Positions 8,867 to 19,638 of a stretch of 27,189 nt of DNA are shown in pieces. Origin of the DNA: Isohypsibius dastychi (taxonomy: Eukaryota; Tardigrada; Eutardigrada; Parachela; Isohypsibiidae); NCBI GenBank assembly GCA_034696485.1, contig JAQIWT010000228.1:1-27189 (forward strand), read 5' to 3'. Both the position numbers and the translations under genes were made by a program. Under the pieces are notes generated by a model. That model was not told the DNA's origin, did no database searches, and saw only the letters and a list, made by a program, of their open reading frames with translations. How positions within the stretch are numbered: the stretch's first letter is position 1; each line of letters opens with the position of its first letter.

Positions 8867-10711
8867 TCATTCGTCGCGGAACCACCAGGGATTGCGTCGA
8901 TAGCGGTAGCGTCGGCCAAGTCGTCGGAGAATCCATCTGAGGTATCGAGAAGAGCGAGAATATCTTCGACGGCGGCGAGAGTACCAATCATCTGATGGAC
9001 CAACGTCTTCATCCAGTTCATCGCGATTAGGTTGTCCCAGTGCACCGGGTTGACCCATTTGCGCACCACCACTTGGAATACTGTTGAAATAAAACTCGTG
9101 TAAAAAACAATGTAGTTTGTGAAATGAGATTCTCATCAAAGACTTCATAACCAAGTGACGAAATTTCTAAATCATGAAGCTGAATTTAATTCTAATACCA
9201 ACGTAAGATAACTCACATCAATACAGGCGATGTCCCTGGTCGTGAAACGTCGGTACCAGCTGGAGCTCTGCCGAGATAATCACCTACCGGAGAAAAAACA
9301 AAATCAACTAACAAAAACAACAATATCTGACTAGAAAGCTGAGATTTGAAATAGCCAAGCTTAGTACTGGATATCATTCTTCTGTACTATACCTGGGGTG
9401 TAATGACGTCGAGGCTTTCCAGGCAGCCCTACTTCCAAATTATCCTCGTCATCCCAATCCTCAGACCGGTCTTCATCTTCATCGTTACCCAAACGTCTAC
9501 CTATGTAAAAAACAAAAACAAGGTAGTAGAAACCAAGCGCAGCTCCCTATTTGAAAACAGCTCGACTTCCTGTCACTCATCAGCCAGCCGAAAAATTGAC
9601 GGGGAAAAACAAACCTGGTCCAGGAAGACGGTAGATTTTCTCTAGAAGCCCTTTCACATTTCCAGAATCCTCATCAGCTTCGTCAAATGCACCTGAACAG
9701 CACACATCGTTGCAGCAACGAACAAGCGAAAACCGTTAACACAGAAAAAAGAATTTAGAAATTGGATTCGAAAAAAGATGAAATGTCAAAAAATGGGGAT
9801 GGAAGACGAGCCTGGATAGATAACTCGGCGACGACGGACAACGCGTCGATGGACAGCAGGAAATCCGAAGTATTGACGTCCTTCAAGGTCATCATCCTCG
9901 TCTAAAACCCAAAGAAAATATGACACAGCAGATTAACCCGTTTCAAGCAACAGGTCAATAAAACAGCTTCGGGATAAAATCAGAAAAACATTCAACACTA
10001 GTCGTTCTGGACAAAAAGCTTTTTTTCGGAACCGGAGAGACCAAGCGAGTTTTCAATACATTTCAGCTGGAAAAGACATTTTTTCTCAAACGCAAGAAAC
10101 CAAAACCAAACAGGTGAAACGAGAAGCTAAAACTGAAATCCCAAGTGAAACCAGAAAGACTAATTCGATTTTCATAGCTATAAAAGTCAGCTCGAAAAAA
10201 ACTGTTTCCCAAACGCAAGAAACCAAACGAAACATGAAGCTTAAGAAGAACTTCTTTGCTTCAAGGGTAGGAAAATTTAAAGACGAACGAAGAGCGTTCA
10301 CTGACCTTGGTTTGAACTGGGAGCATCATAAGGGGCAACCCGGAAGTTGTCCTCGTCATCGCCACCGTCTTCGTCGCTGAACAAATCTGCAAAGCATAAA
10401 ATCCCGGATGAAGCACCAAAGTTCGGAAACTCGAGAGGAGACTATTCAATTCTTCACCTGCTAATGAAATCTTGTCCGTATTTTGGCCAGGAAATCTCAC
10501 AGGTCTGTTTGCCCATCCCTGCTGTCCTGGATCATTTCCACCTGAGAATGATGGCAGAGAATCAATAAATAACAGTTAAACAAATCACCAGAAAACTCTC
10601 AGTGAGGTAATATCACTTTACAAACTTACCTAGTGGATCCTGCAGCAAATCTGCGTCGATGACGGTAAAGGTCACCACGAACAGCGTGGAAAATATCAAT
10701 AAACGATTCAT
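8867..10711 (-). CDS. Secreted acidic precursor with Arg-rich C-terminal tail, 267 aa, unknown family
   Basis: Not a family I recognise. Eight exons on the complement: 10630-10711, 10458-10541, 10306-10386, 9812-9901, 9615-9692, 9393-9500, 9217-9283, 8867-9080. They join to 267 aa, starting with a signal peptide (MNRLLIFSTLFVVTFTVIDA). Introns 1-6 are all phase 1 and split a Gly codon or an Asp/Ala/Arg codon that starts with G, so exons 2-6 are symmetric modules. Most modules are very acidic (SDEDGGDDED, DEDDDLEG, FDEADEDS, GNDEDEDRSEDWDDED) and several end in PG. Exon 4 has a basic run (RRVVRRRRV) and exon 6 a dibasic GKPRRHY. The last exon gives a tail with 16 Arg in residues 232-265 plus Tyr/Trp. 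Intron 4 is only satisfied by a GC-AG donor. The anionic pro-part plus cationic tail recalls antimicrobial or neuropeptide precursors; a matrix protein is also possible. Confidence 0.78.
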
Positions 10712-11543
10712 GGCTGGCGAGATTCGACGTCCAGCGTTTCCAAAAACAATACCAATGTGGAATTCGGTGAGATATGGAGGAAAAGTGGGGTGCTTCCGCA
10801 AGATCAGGCGATTTTCCGGACTTTCAGATGTGACTGGCAGAATGGCGAACGCACAACACTTTCAACTGACTGTGTGAAACCTGGCCCGCGATGAGCCGAT
10901 CTTCGCCACGCCTCCACCGAGCCGTCTTTGCCGGTCTGGAGCACTGAGGGGAATGACCGCGGTGACGTCAAGCACTGGCCAAACGGAATGCTAGAAGCGA
11001 AGCGGGGGGGGGGGCGGATCGCTGATTTTGCATGACTGCTGCCGGTGAGCGAAGCGCAGACGAGTTGCATCTTTCAACCCCGTAAAATTTTGACCGGGAG
11101 ACACTTTGAAAATAATTCAACCATGTACAGTACCGCTGTTACACCTTCGATGTCGAAACGACTACACGAGCTTTCGACGACATAGATTTATTATTTCGTC
11201 AGTTCTGGGTTTCCTTCCCGAGACAGGGTTTCAGTTAAGGTCGTTATTAACCAAAGGCAAGGCAGTAGAGAAAGAGACAGAGAAATGATGAGCAAAAGTA
11301 CGTAAGGCAAAAACAGTTGGTATTACAGGCCATTATAGCTAACTAAGAAATCATAATAAAAATTCAGATAAAACCGAAAAAACGAACACGCTCAGTTTGA
11401 AAGCTGCCAGGAAAAAACAATATGAACAAATACGAGATTAAAAACGACTGGCGGCACTAAGATAAGATTATAAAAAATGAAGACGTTTTCGAACTTCCGG
11501 CAGAATCAGGGCTTGAAAATGGGCACGGGCTATGTCCGCCAAC
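10712..11543. other. Intergenic with a poly-G tract
   Basis: Upstream of the acidic precursor and downstream of the BMP receptor gene. It has a 10-nt G run near 11005-11015. ORFs on either strand lack domain or splice support. Confidence 0.45.
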
Positions 11544-14174
11544 TCAGTGCAAAACCGCTTGCAATCGTCCCAACGACTTTTTGGCACGTAGAGCAGTAAT
11601 TCGGGCGGATGGCACTGCGCTCCAGCATTCCGCCATTATTTGAACGTAAGAGTGTGTTGTCTGAAATCGAAGAATCAACAATTATCAAACGAATCAAGAA
11701 AGTTTGACGAGTTCTTGTTCAATGAATCAAACAGAAACATTTAAAACGAATTTCAGGATAGCCCAATTTCAGACCGGAAGTCAACCCCCAACTTTTACAA
11801 ATTTTTCAAATTTCCTTCCTTACATCGTTCACATCCCAATTTTGATCGATCCTTGGACGGCATTTCTCCACGGAAACCACCTGTCGCATCTCATCGAAGC
11901 CAGGATCCGATCCAACCATGTCATAGTACGGAAGTTCGTACTCGTTTCTAAAGTTCCCTGCAATATTAACCGTAATTACAACTAATTCCATCCCCCGAAA
12001 TCGAACTAAATCGTGGTGCAAGTTCATACCGTCTGAATTACCGCAACATCGAGTCAGTTCCCAATACACCAAACCAAGTGCATACATATCGGCCTGCTTC
12101 AATGCTTCAAAGTTTCTCTGAACGCTGTGATCAAGAATTTCCGGTGCCATGTAGCGCTTTGTTCCTTGGCGCATATCTCGATCGAGCGGAAACTGCCGGA
12201 ACTGATCCTCACTGCAATAAAATAAATACCACATATGAAAACGAGTCAAAAGCTGCTTCTCCGGAGAAAAACTTCAATGAATAAAGTTCTCACGTCAATA
12301 AATAGAATCGAAACATTTAAAAAAACTTTCAGAATAAAAAACACGAAATCAACGATTACGGGAATATTCGGATTTAAATATCTGAGAGCCATTTTCGCGC
12401 AAATGATTATTTCATGGAAACTCAAATTCAACATTTTCAGAGAACTTTCTCGTAAATCCTACCGTAACGCCAGACCGAAGTCGCCAATCACGCAAGAAAC
12501 GCCGTCGTTTTTAACAAGAATGTTCTTGCTTTTCATGTCACGATGGACAATTGAAGGTTTGGCTGCGGTTCCAACAATTTCCGCATGCAAGTGCGAGACC
12601 CCACTAGCAATTCCTTCCGCCATGTTTAACAGCGTTTTCAAACTTAGAGGTTCTTCCAGACGACGCAGGAAATCATATAACGAAGCCGGGTGATAAGCTG
12701 TGATGAGCAACATTTGGGTGCAGGCTCCTGTTCCCCCGATATCCGCCGCAATGAAACCTGTAACAGAAATGAAAGAAGTTAGAAGAAAAGAAAGGAACTG
12801 AGCTAAACCAAAAAGCCCATTGAACATTTAAAATGGCCCGGAAGTGTTTTTACAAAAATATTATTACTTAACATTTTGTCTCCTCATTAAAACAGCTTAT
12901 CAGAAATCATACAACTATTTTACCTAAGAGGTTTTCATCGCGGAGCATAATGGTTCCATAAAGATCTCGTTCAGCTTCCCAACTCGCTTCCTCTAATGTC
13001 AAGAAAATCTTCACGGCCACATCAGCGCCGCGATATCGAGCATGCCAGACTTCACCGTATCTTCCTTTTCCGACATTGCGAACAAACTGCAGTTGTTTGG
13101 CAATGGTTGTTTGAACAAGCTGCGGCAATCCCGAACCGGAACCGGATGTCATTTCCGCGTCAACAATCCTGCCTTTTTCGATGTCGCACTCGGTTTTCGG
13201 GAAACTGAACGGATCTTTAAGCAGCTTCAAATTCTCCATCCGCCTCTGCTGAAGCTGATCTTTCAATTTTCGTTTTCTGCAACAAACAGACAACCGTCAG
13301 AAAATCAACTTCCGGTCAGCAAAACTGTTGAACACGAACTTGTATTTGCAGCAGAAATAAATCCCAGTCAATCCAATTACAGCAACACCAAATCCAAGTC
13401 CGAAAATAATGCTCAGGAGGACGCTTAGATCCGACGGTTTCGAATAAGAAGAATCTGTCGCAGCAGGAATATCCACCAACTGAACATCCAAGTGTTCGTT
13501 ACAGAAATCTTCATCATCGCAGCATTCCGTGGATAACCGTAAAAACGTCTTTGAACTCAGGAAGTTTTTCGTGTTCAACAATCCTCCTTTGCACTGGAAG
13601 AAGGAGCTTTCATCGAAACATCCAGCGGAATGAACGCGGAATATATCGTTGGAGACAGGTTCGCGTTCCTCTTTAACCGAGACGTAACACTTCCCATTGA
13701 AAGGAGCTGTACAGAACGTCTCTCCCGGAGGACATCCATCGTTTTCGCAATGACAGAGCACGGTCCGGTTAACCGCACCGGAAACACGGGCTGAAAAAAA
13801 GATTTGTTTAACATGGCGAAGTTCACATCATCTCCTGACTTCCGTACGTCCGGACTTAAAACTCTTCGATAATATTTTTGTTCGTTTCGATTTGCGAGTA
13901 CTAGCTGAAACCATTCACTCCTTCAGAGACAAGAAATTATCAGTTATTATCAAGGAAGATTAACCCGAGTACAAGGTTATCATGGCGGAACAGGAAATCC
14001 CTGTATGGGAATGGAATGCCTCTGTTTATCTACCAGTAGTCCAGTACATAAATGCAAAGCACTGAAGAACTCTTGCCAGGTGAGACGAATTCGAAGCGAT
14101 ATTGTGAATGTGAACAGAAACAAACCTATCGAGCAGATAAACAGCAGAATACGGCCCAAATTCAGAGGAAACAT
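11544..14174 (-). CDS. BMP type I receptor serine/threonine kinase (BMPR1/thickveins type)
   Basis: Seven exons on the complement: 14087-14174 (end uncertain), 13340-13790, 12924-13276, 12463-12757, 12030-12211, 11824-11957, 11544-11660. Phases join to 539 aa. A signal peptide ([20 protein letters not shown]) precedes a Cys-rich ectodomain ([18 protein letters not shown] with the type I CCxxxxCN box) and one membrane segment near 152-177. The juxtamembrane GS box is [12 protein letters not shown] (from 223). The kinase has GKGRYGEV (249-256), Lys269 in [12 protein letters not shown] with Asp371, DFG at 390-392, and GTKRYMAPE. The L45 loop [11 protein letters not shown] matches the BMPR1 subclass (ADIKGTGSWTQ) and not the activin/TGF-beta or ALK1/2 loops, so it should phosphorylate BMP-type R-Smads. 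Odd points: [10 protein letters not shown] replaces the usual PLLVQRTIAK, and [12 protein letters not shown] lacks the usual HENGS. The exon 1 donor (GTCTCA) is weak and the boundary may differ. Confidence 0.93.
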
Positions 14175-14878
14175 CCTTTCGAGGCAACAAGTTGAGATTC
14201 CAATCCAACTAAAAATTTACAGGGCACTGAATATCAGGTTCAGGTGTGCTGTGATCATAGCAGACTTATATCCATGTCCACAATAATAACAAATCGTGAT
14301 CACATATTGGGTAAATAGATTGATCAAGGGCGACTAAACCTAGATTTAGAAAGCAAAAGAATCTAACTTTTCACAGATCGAAACCCCTTCACCGTTAATT
14401 TCAGCACGCTCCGCTCTACTGCGTCTGCGATTTCTCTTTGTTGGCGCGAAGGCGGAGTCTGGCTGGCGCCGTTGATTTGCTTACTTTGCTTTGATTGGGA
14501 AGGCTGATTCAACGACTTTGACCATATACCGAGTCGGCGATCCATGGAATAAAAATACTGCCATCGCTTACATGTCGGAAAAACAGTGGATGCCAAAAAA
14601 CCATAAGGTCAGCGTTTTTTTCACCGAGAGAAGTTTGATTCACAAAATCAACATCACAAAAACGTAAATCAAAAAAACACAACCGAAGGAAAGACCTCTG
14701 AAAAAATATAAAACACAAAAAAATCATTCAGAAAAACAAAACCAAGATTCTGGAATTTGGGAAATTGGAAGATTCCATAAATTATTGTGACGAGATAAGA
14801 CGACTCGAAAAAATCTCATAGATCAACTAATAAACAGATCAACAAAATGGAACGTTCAATTCGCGAGAACGGGAGAGA
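14175..14878. other. Intergenic between BMP receptor and syntrophin
   Basis: A minus-strand ORF at 14363-14596 (polar, Gln/Ser/Lys-rich, from MDRRLGIWSKSL) lies here. It could be a 5' leader exon of the receptor gene, because an AAA|GTAAGC donor sits inside it, but nothing confirms coding. The rest is A-rich. Confidence 0.35.
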
Positions 14879-17800
14879 TTATGGCGTCGCACCCTGGCGG
14901 TGCAGTTTGGCAGCCAGGAATGAGTGCATGTGGAATACTGCCGGTTTTGGCGAGACTTTCAAATCTACAGCCTGTAAAAAAACCATAAAACCTTGATTTT
15001 AATCAGAAAAATCCCAAAGAAAAAAGAAATGACGACTAAAGTTAAGTCGCTAAAATTCAAATTCGAGATATTTTTGGAGCATTCTTGACTTGAGATTCAT
15101 CAGTGTATCACTAACACAAAACTTTCTTTTCAGACTGTGATAACTGAAAATTAAACCGTCAATATTCATTCCCGGGTTGGTAACAACAGAGAATTTTTTT
15201 AGAAACCGGAAGTGAAAAAAAGAGGGGAGATCCTTACGTAAGATTCCGGTGAATCAACGGCTTCAAGAAACAGCATCCTTTTCCCGTCATCCGCTGTGGT
15301 CTTCAATCTTTCGAAGGGTATTTTCCATAAAAGTTCCTTTCTAGATGCATGACCAGAGACGAGCATCAACCCGTTGTCAATATTCAAGATCAGCTTGCAT
15401 TCGCGGTTCTGCCATGAGCAACCTGAAGAAGAAAAGCCATGTGGCATTCAGCGTATAATTACACAGTACGAACACATTGCTTAAAAATACTCTATCTACT
15501 GGTATATATGGTTAGCAAAACTTCTCGAAGAAACGACGCGAACAAAAAGCGGAACAAATATCATAGTCACAATTGTTATCGCATTTCAATTCGTTAACAA
15601 AGTAACAGACGAAAACGTTTAAAGCAGTCCATTTCACTTACTCCAAGAAATTTCCTTTATAATTTCCACAGCCCGAAATGTTCCTTGGATAATCGCCTTA
15701 ACCCAACCGGAAAGATCCCGAGCTGTTTCCACCTTAAACATGTGAGCTTCAATGCCTTGGCGAGTCCCGACCCTTATTTGGAACGTTATCGGCGTCTCCG
15801 TCAGGTCAAGCTTAGAACTGGAATTTCTCGACAAAGTATTCTGTCTCGAACCACCGGGGGAATGCAAAACCCTGAAAAAGTCAGAATGAAATCCCTTCCA
15901 ATAATTCTATGAAATCCAGAAGGTGAGCACTTCTCTTGCAATAATCAACTACAGACAGGACCACATCAAGTTAGTTGTAAGCCAAAATCGAAATCAGACC
16001 TGGTTGCTAATAAATCACAGGTGAATGCCGGCGTGGCCCATTCCTCTTTCGTCCAGGGCACCGTATCGAAAATCATTAACTGCTTGTCGGTCAGTGCGGT
16101 GAATACTGGTTTGAGCTGCTGAGATCCATCAAGGTATACCTGGAATGATCACATCGTTAAAATAGACGTATAAAAATTATGATACAAGATTTATTTTCAA
16201 GCATGCGGAATGGCGAAACAGCATTGAAATTTTCTGAGTCCAAGAAATTTTGCTCTATTATTCCGAATTATGAGGGTTAACTCTAGATCAAATCAAAATC
16301 AAATGAAACGATGAAAAGCCAAATGAAACTTTCCAATCATTCTTCTCGCTACGAAAAACGATTTTTTTTATTCATTCTACAATTACATATTTTGGGGCTA
16401 ACGGATGAAACGGTCGATTAAAAAATGTTTTATATTCCTACAGCTATGTGTTGCTCTTTTACGATTTACCCGTTCGGCCATCCATCCGAACGTGACCAAA
16501 TGACTTCCGCCAAGGACCTTTGGAAGAATACGATTGCACTGTGAAAGGAGTTTCTGGTTGAGTGCGGCGATGTTAGAATGAATCATGTTGAACCATGACG
16601 ATCCACTGGAGGGATCAGTAAATTTAAGTTGACATGAATGGCGCAAATTGGGCGATTGCAGAAGCAAAACGGTCGCATCAGCTTCTAATGACTGCTCGAT
16701 CAGGCGTGATAAATAACTTAGTGCTAGTGGAACTGTGCGAGTGTTCGGAGTTGGACGTACGTTCCGCGAAGGAGATGAGATGGCATCCTGTTAAAAAATT
16801 ATAAAGATTTATTACTCAGCGTTGGCAATCAGAAAACACTGAACAGTTTGCATAAATCATCCAAAATTCATCCCGATGGTATTTGGAAATACGTAAGAAC
16901 AAATTTCGCTAAAAAAACAAATTGCAAATAACTAAAATAGAAATTAACTGCACTGTACTGTATGTAAGATACAAATTTCGGTGCAGATCGATGGAATACG
17001 TGAAAACTGACTATATATTACGTGAGCAAGAAAATGCGGAATGTATGTGACTCACGCTACTTCTGGATGGAAAAATATAGAACAACGAAAACAACACCAG
17101 TTCCCATGATTCAAAATTCACATAAAGACTGCGAATAAAGCTTCCAGTCTCAAACGTTCACCAATAAATTAAAATTAAGCTGAGAACGACGAAAACATCA
17201 TCTTGATTCGGGACAGAGGATTTACAAATTCTAAAGCAGGAGTTCGGCAGATTATGCCATAAGCGTATTCAACGACAGGAATGAAACTGTACGTGCATAG
17301 TATCCTCACGAATTTCGTAAGCACGCCGAGAATTTGAGGTGCCTGAATTAGTACTACCATACCTTTAAAAACCCATGTGGTAACTCCCATCCGATATCAC
17401 TCAACACCGCCGCTCTCCTCATCAAAGGTTTTGATTTCCGGAAAAACTGAACTGGAAATCAACGAAAAAATTCAATGAAAATACATCAGCTTCGAAACTT
17501 GCGGGAATTACCCTCAAGAATCACTTCACTTCCGGCAAGTTTCAAAGCGTTGACCGCATCATCATGGGAAGCCGCGCTCAAATCCACACCATTACACGTA
17601 AGAATTGCATCTCCAACCGCGAGCTGCCTCGTCAAATCGGCGGCCATTCCTTTAAATATCTTGCTGATAATCACCGGCATATAATTCTCTTTTCCGCCTT
17701 TAATACTGATTCCCAAGCCATCATTCACTGCTTTTTGGATTCGGACAATCCTAATTTCGCTGTCAAGCTGATCGGGTTCATCGCTGAATTCCTGCGAGTC

Positions 17801-17992
17801 CGCCTCGTCATCGAACATGACGGAATCCTCGAAATTGAGCAGTAGAGCATCGTCCTCCAAAGTCAGAATGGATTTCACCCACTGCTGATGAACGAGAACG
17901 TGGGCCGAGTTGAAGTTGCTGTTGGAATTATGATGAGATGGTTCGTCGTTGCGGAGAGCCGGCATTTTCTGTCGACGGATCGAATTGTACAT
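14879..17992 (-). CDS. Syntrophin (dystrophin-associated PH-PDZ-PH-SU adaptor)
   Basis: Seven exons on the complement: 17512-17992, 17363-17451, 16470-16787, 16000-16139, 15642-15871, 15238-15422, 14879-14971. Phases join to 511 aa, near the usual 500-540. In order: the first half of a split PH1 ([17 protein letters not shown]); a PDZ domain with GLGISIKGG at 92-100, then [17 protein letters not shown] and [14 protein letters not shown]; the second half of PH1 ([22 protein letters not shown]); PH2 from [18 protein letters not shown] to [11 protein letters not shown]; and the C-terminal syntrophin-unique region ([12 protein letters not shown] to [15 protein letters not shown]). The PDZ matches the alpha/beta class more than gamma. 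It should link dystrophin-type complexes to channels and signalling proteins at the membrane. The open frame continues upstream of the chosen ATG to an ATAG|CTGACC acceptor near 18030, so an extra 5' exon is possible. Intron 2 is 575 nt. Confidence 0.93.
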
Positions 17993-18384
17993 CGTGTTAC
18001 ACCATCCGGTGCGGTGTCCTTGTGTGGTCAGCTATAAAAAACCAATTAATGTCACTGGATGGAATATTGACAGAAAAAAAAGATTTGTAGTTGAAATAAG
18101 ACACTGAAAAAATATCGGCATTGAAAAAAGAACAACTTGGCAAACAAACTGCGCAAACTTACAAAACCTGGACGCAATCACTCATCGCTGCAAACTCATA
18201 CGTTCCTGACTATCAACGATATTAAATAAAAACAGCTGGGGTCTGGATTTGACAAATTCGTACTTGTCGAGTGTGAAACAAAACTTGCTGAGTGTAAAAT
18301 CAAACCTTCCAAGCGTAAAATTCAACCTTCTGAGTTTCAAGTCTGAAAATTATCAATTTAAGAACAAACAACCTTCTCGGTATT
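17993..18384. other. Syntrophin 5' flank, possible extra 5' exon edge
   Basis: The reading frame upstream of the syntrophin ATG is open for about 13 codons (…[11 protein letters not shown]…) to a TTTTTTATAG acceptor near 18030, which may be a splice junction from an unseen upstream exon or a leader splice site. At 18258-18342 a unit like AAAC(T/C)TTGC-GAGTGTAAAATCAAACC-TTCC-AAGCGTAAAATTCAACC-TTCTGAG repeats imperfectly. Confidence 0.35.
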
Positions 18385-19573
18385 TCAACATGAAAAGAAT
18401 TTAATCAGCGTCACAAAAAAGTGCAAGTGTCTAAAATTTCTCTCTCTGTGATGCGGTTCACTTTGAAGACGAAAGGAAACTGGAAAAGAGAGCAGAAGGG
18501 GCATGAAGCCAGACTTCCGGTAGGTCAAACTACACACTTCACTAACTTCCTTCCCCTTTTCAGCGCACTGAAATGTTGGTCTTGAGTGGTTTGAAACATG
18601 AAATCTTTTACCTGTTTTATTGCAAATCCACCGCATATCCGCAAGATCAATAAAGCAATGAGCAAGATCGTCCAATTTCCAAAATACGATTTCCATCCCG
18701 AAGACAAAACAATTCCATATTGAACTACAGAATGCAGCCAACTCCGATAAAAAACCACATTTGAAACGATTTCCGTTTATTCCGACTTCAAATCCACAGC
18801 TTTGAAGCTCGAACAAATGTGTATATCTGCAGTCAAATTTTCGTGTATAACGATTTCGTGCAGGTATCCAAAACTTCCAACGCAGTTGTACTTCCGGATC
18901 ACAGATTTCAAAGACAAGAATCCAATCGCAGTTTAGGAATCTGCAAAATTTCAACGTAAGACAATCGAGCATGCATGCGAAATAAAGCAAGGAAAAATCG
19001 AGGAGAAATGGCTGTGCGAACACGGCTCCCAAGTGGCCTATTTAAAGTGCCAAAGTGTTTCGCAAACAATCCCAGAAAAATCCATTCTCATAGTCGCCAT
19101 CAAGCGCGACAGATAGCGCGTGTAATCCACACAACCACCATAGATAATACTGGTTAAACAAATACAAGAATTTCCACTTACGGCACGTGTTTTCAAAAAC
19201 ACTGCAGATGCAAGCAGTTCAACGATTCCCAATAAAATATCGATGACAATAAAATAGAAGCAAAAGTCAAACGACGCGAAATTGCGGATTAAAGTGAAGT
19301 CATCTTGAAATGGTTTTGATTCACTTGTAAATGCACGTCTTTTGAATGTAGGCTCTGTATTTAGGCCGACCACCTCATTGGCCAGACAGCTCAAAACACT
19401 CGCTTCCAATTGGTCAGCCACATTTTATTCCACCAATCATATTTAATGCGAACTAAATAATCGATTTTAACGGGACGAAAAGTGCGATGAGAGATTATCG
19501 AACATTTGGCCGGAAATCGATTTTTCTCCTGCTGAGGTTCATTGATGGATAGATCAAGAGAACAATGCCCCAT
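18385..19573 (-). CDS. Multi-pass membrane protein gene, splice structure incomplete
   Basis: Not recognised. Exons that can be argued on the complement: 19400-19573 (ATG after a TTTTTTCTCTGGGCAG acceptor-like tract; polar N-terminus from MGHCSLDLSINEP), 19182-19352 (membrane segment FYFIVIDILLGIVELLASAVFL, ends GCC|GTAAGT), a segment around 19042-19149 (YYLWWLCGLHALSVALDGDY), 18612-18741 (WTILLIALLILRICGGFAI, ends CAG|GTAAAA) and a last exon from 18567 after a clean 44-nt intron. The intron between the second and third pieces would be only 32 nt if the AACCAG acceptor is used, so the true acceptor may lie further down, near 19080. The 215-codon ORF at 18385-19032 crosses these introns in mixed frames and is not trusted as a whole. 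Likely three or four membrane spans; function unknown. Confidence 0.4.
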
Positions 19574-19638
19574 CTGCCCAGAGAAAAAATACAAATGCGA
19601 TAAAAAACAATTACTGAGCTGATTTTTTGGCAGAAAAG
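19574..19638 (-). promoter_or_regulatory. 65-nt gap between EXO1 stop and the next ATG, with a splice-acceptor-like tract
   Basis: The EXO1 TAA (19639-19641) and the next same-strand ATG (19571-19573) are 65 nt apart. TTTTTTCTCTGGGCAG directly abuts the ATG, and no AATAAA is present. This layout suits an operon-like pair resolved by trans-splicing, or an EXO1 read-through isoform. It could also mean the downstream ATG is internal to an exon whose first exon is elsewhere. Confidence 0.3.

Noticed and set aside
10114-10380. 88-codon plus ORF, Lys/Thr-rich
   Set aside because: It lies in the 404-nt intron 3 and the antisense of exon 3 of the acidic precursor; composition follows A-rich intron DNA.
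17175-17390. 71-codon minus ORF inside syntrophin intron 2
   Set aside because: It starts in another frame of exon 2 (the true frame there continues PH1) and then reads intron sequence; no domain seen.
18385-19032. 215-codon minus ORF taken as a single exon
   Set aside because: It runs through a clean 44-nt intron (18568-18611) and other splice-like sites, and the membrane segments lie in a different frame; only parts are likely coding.
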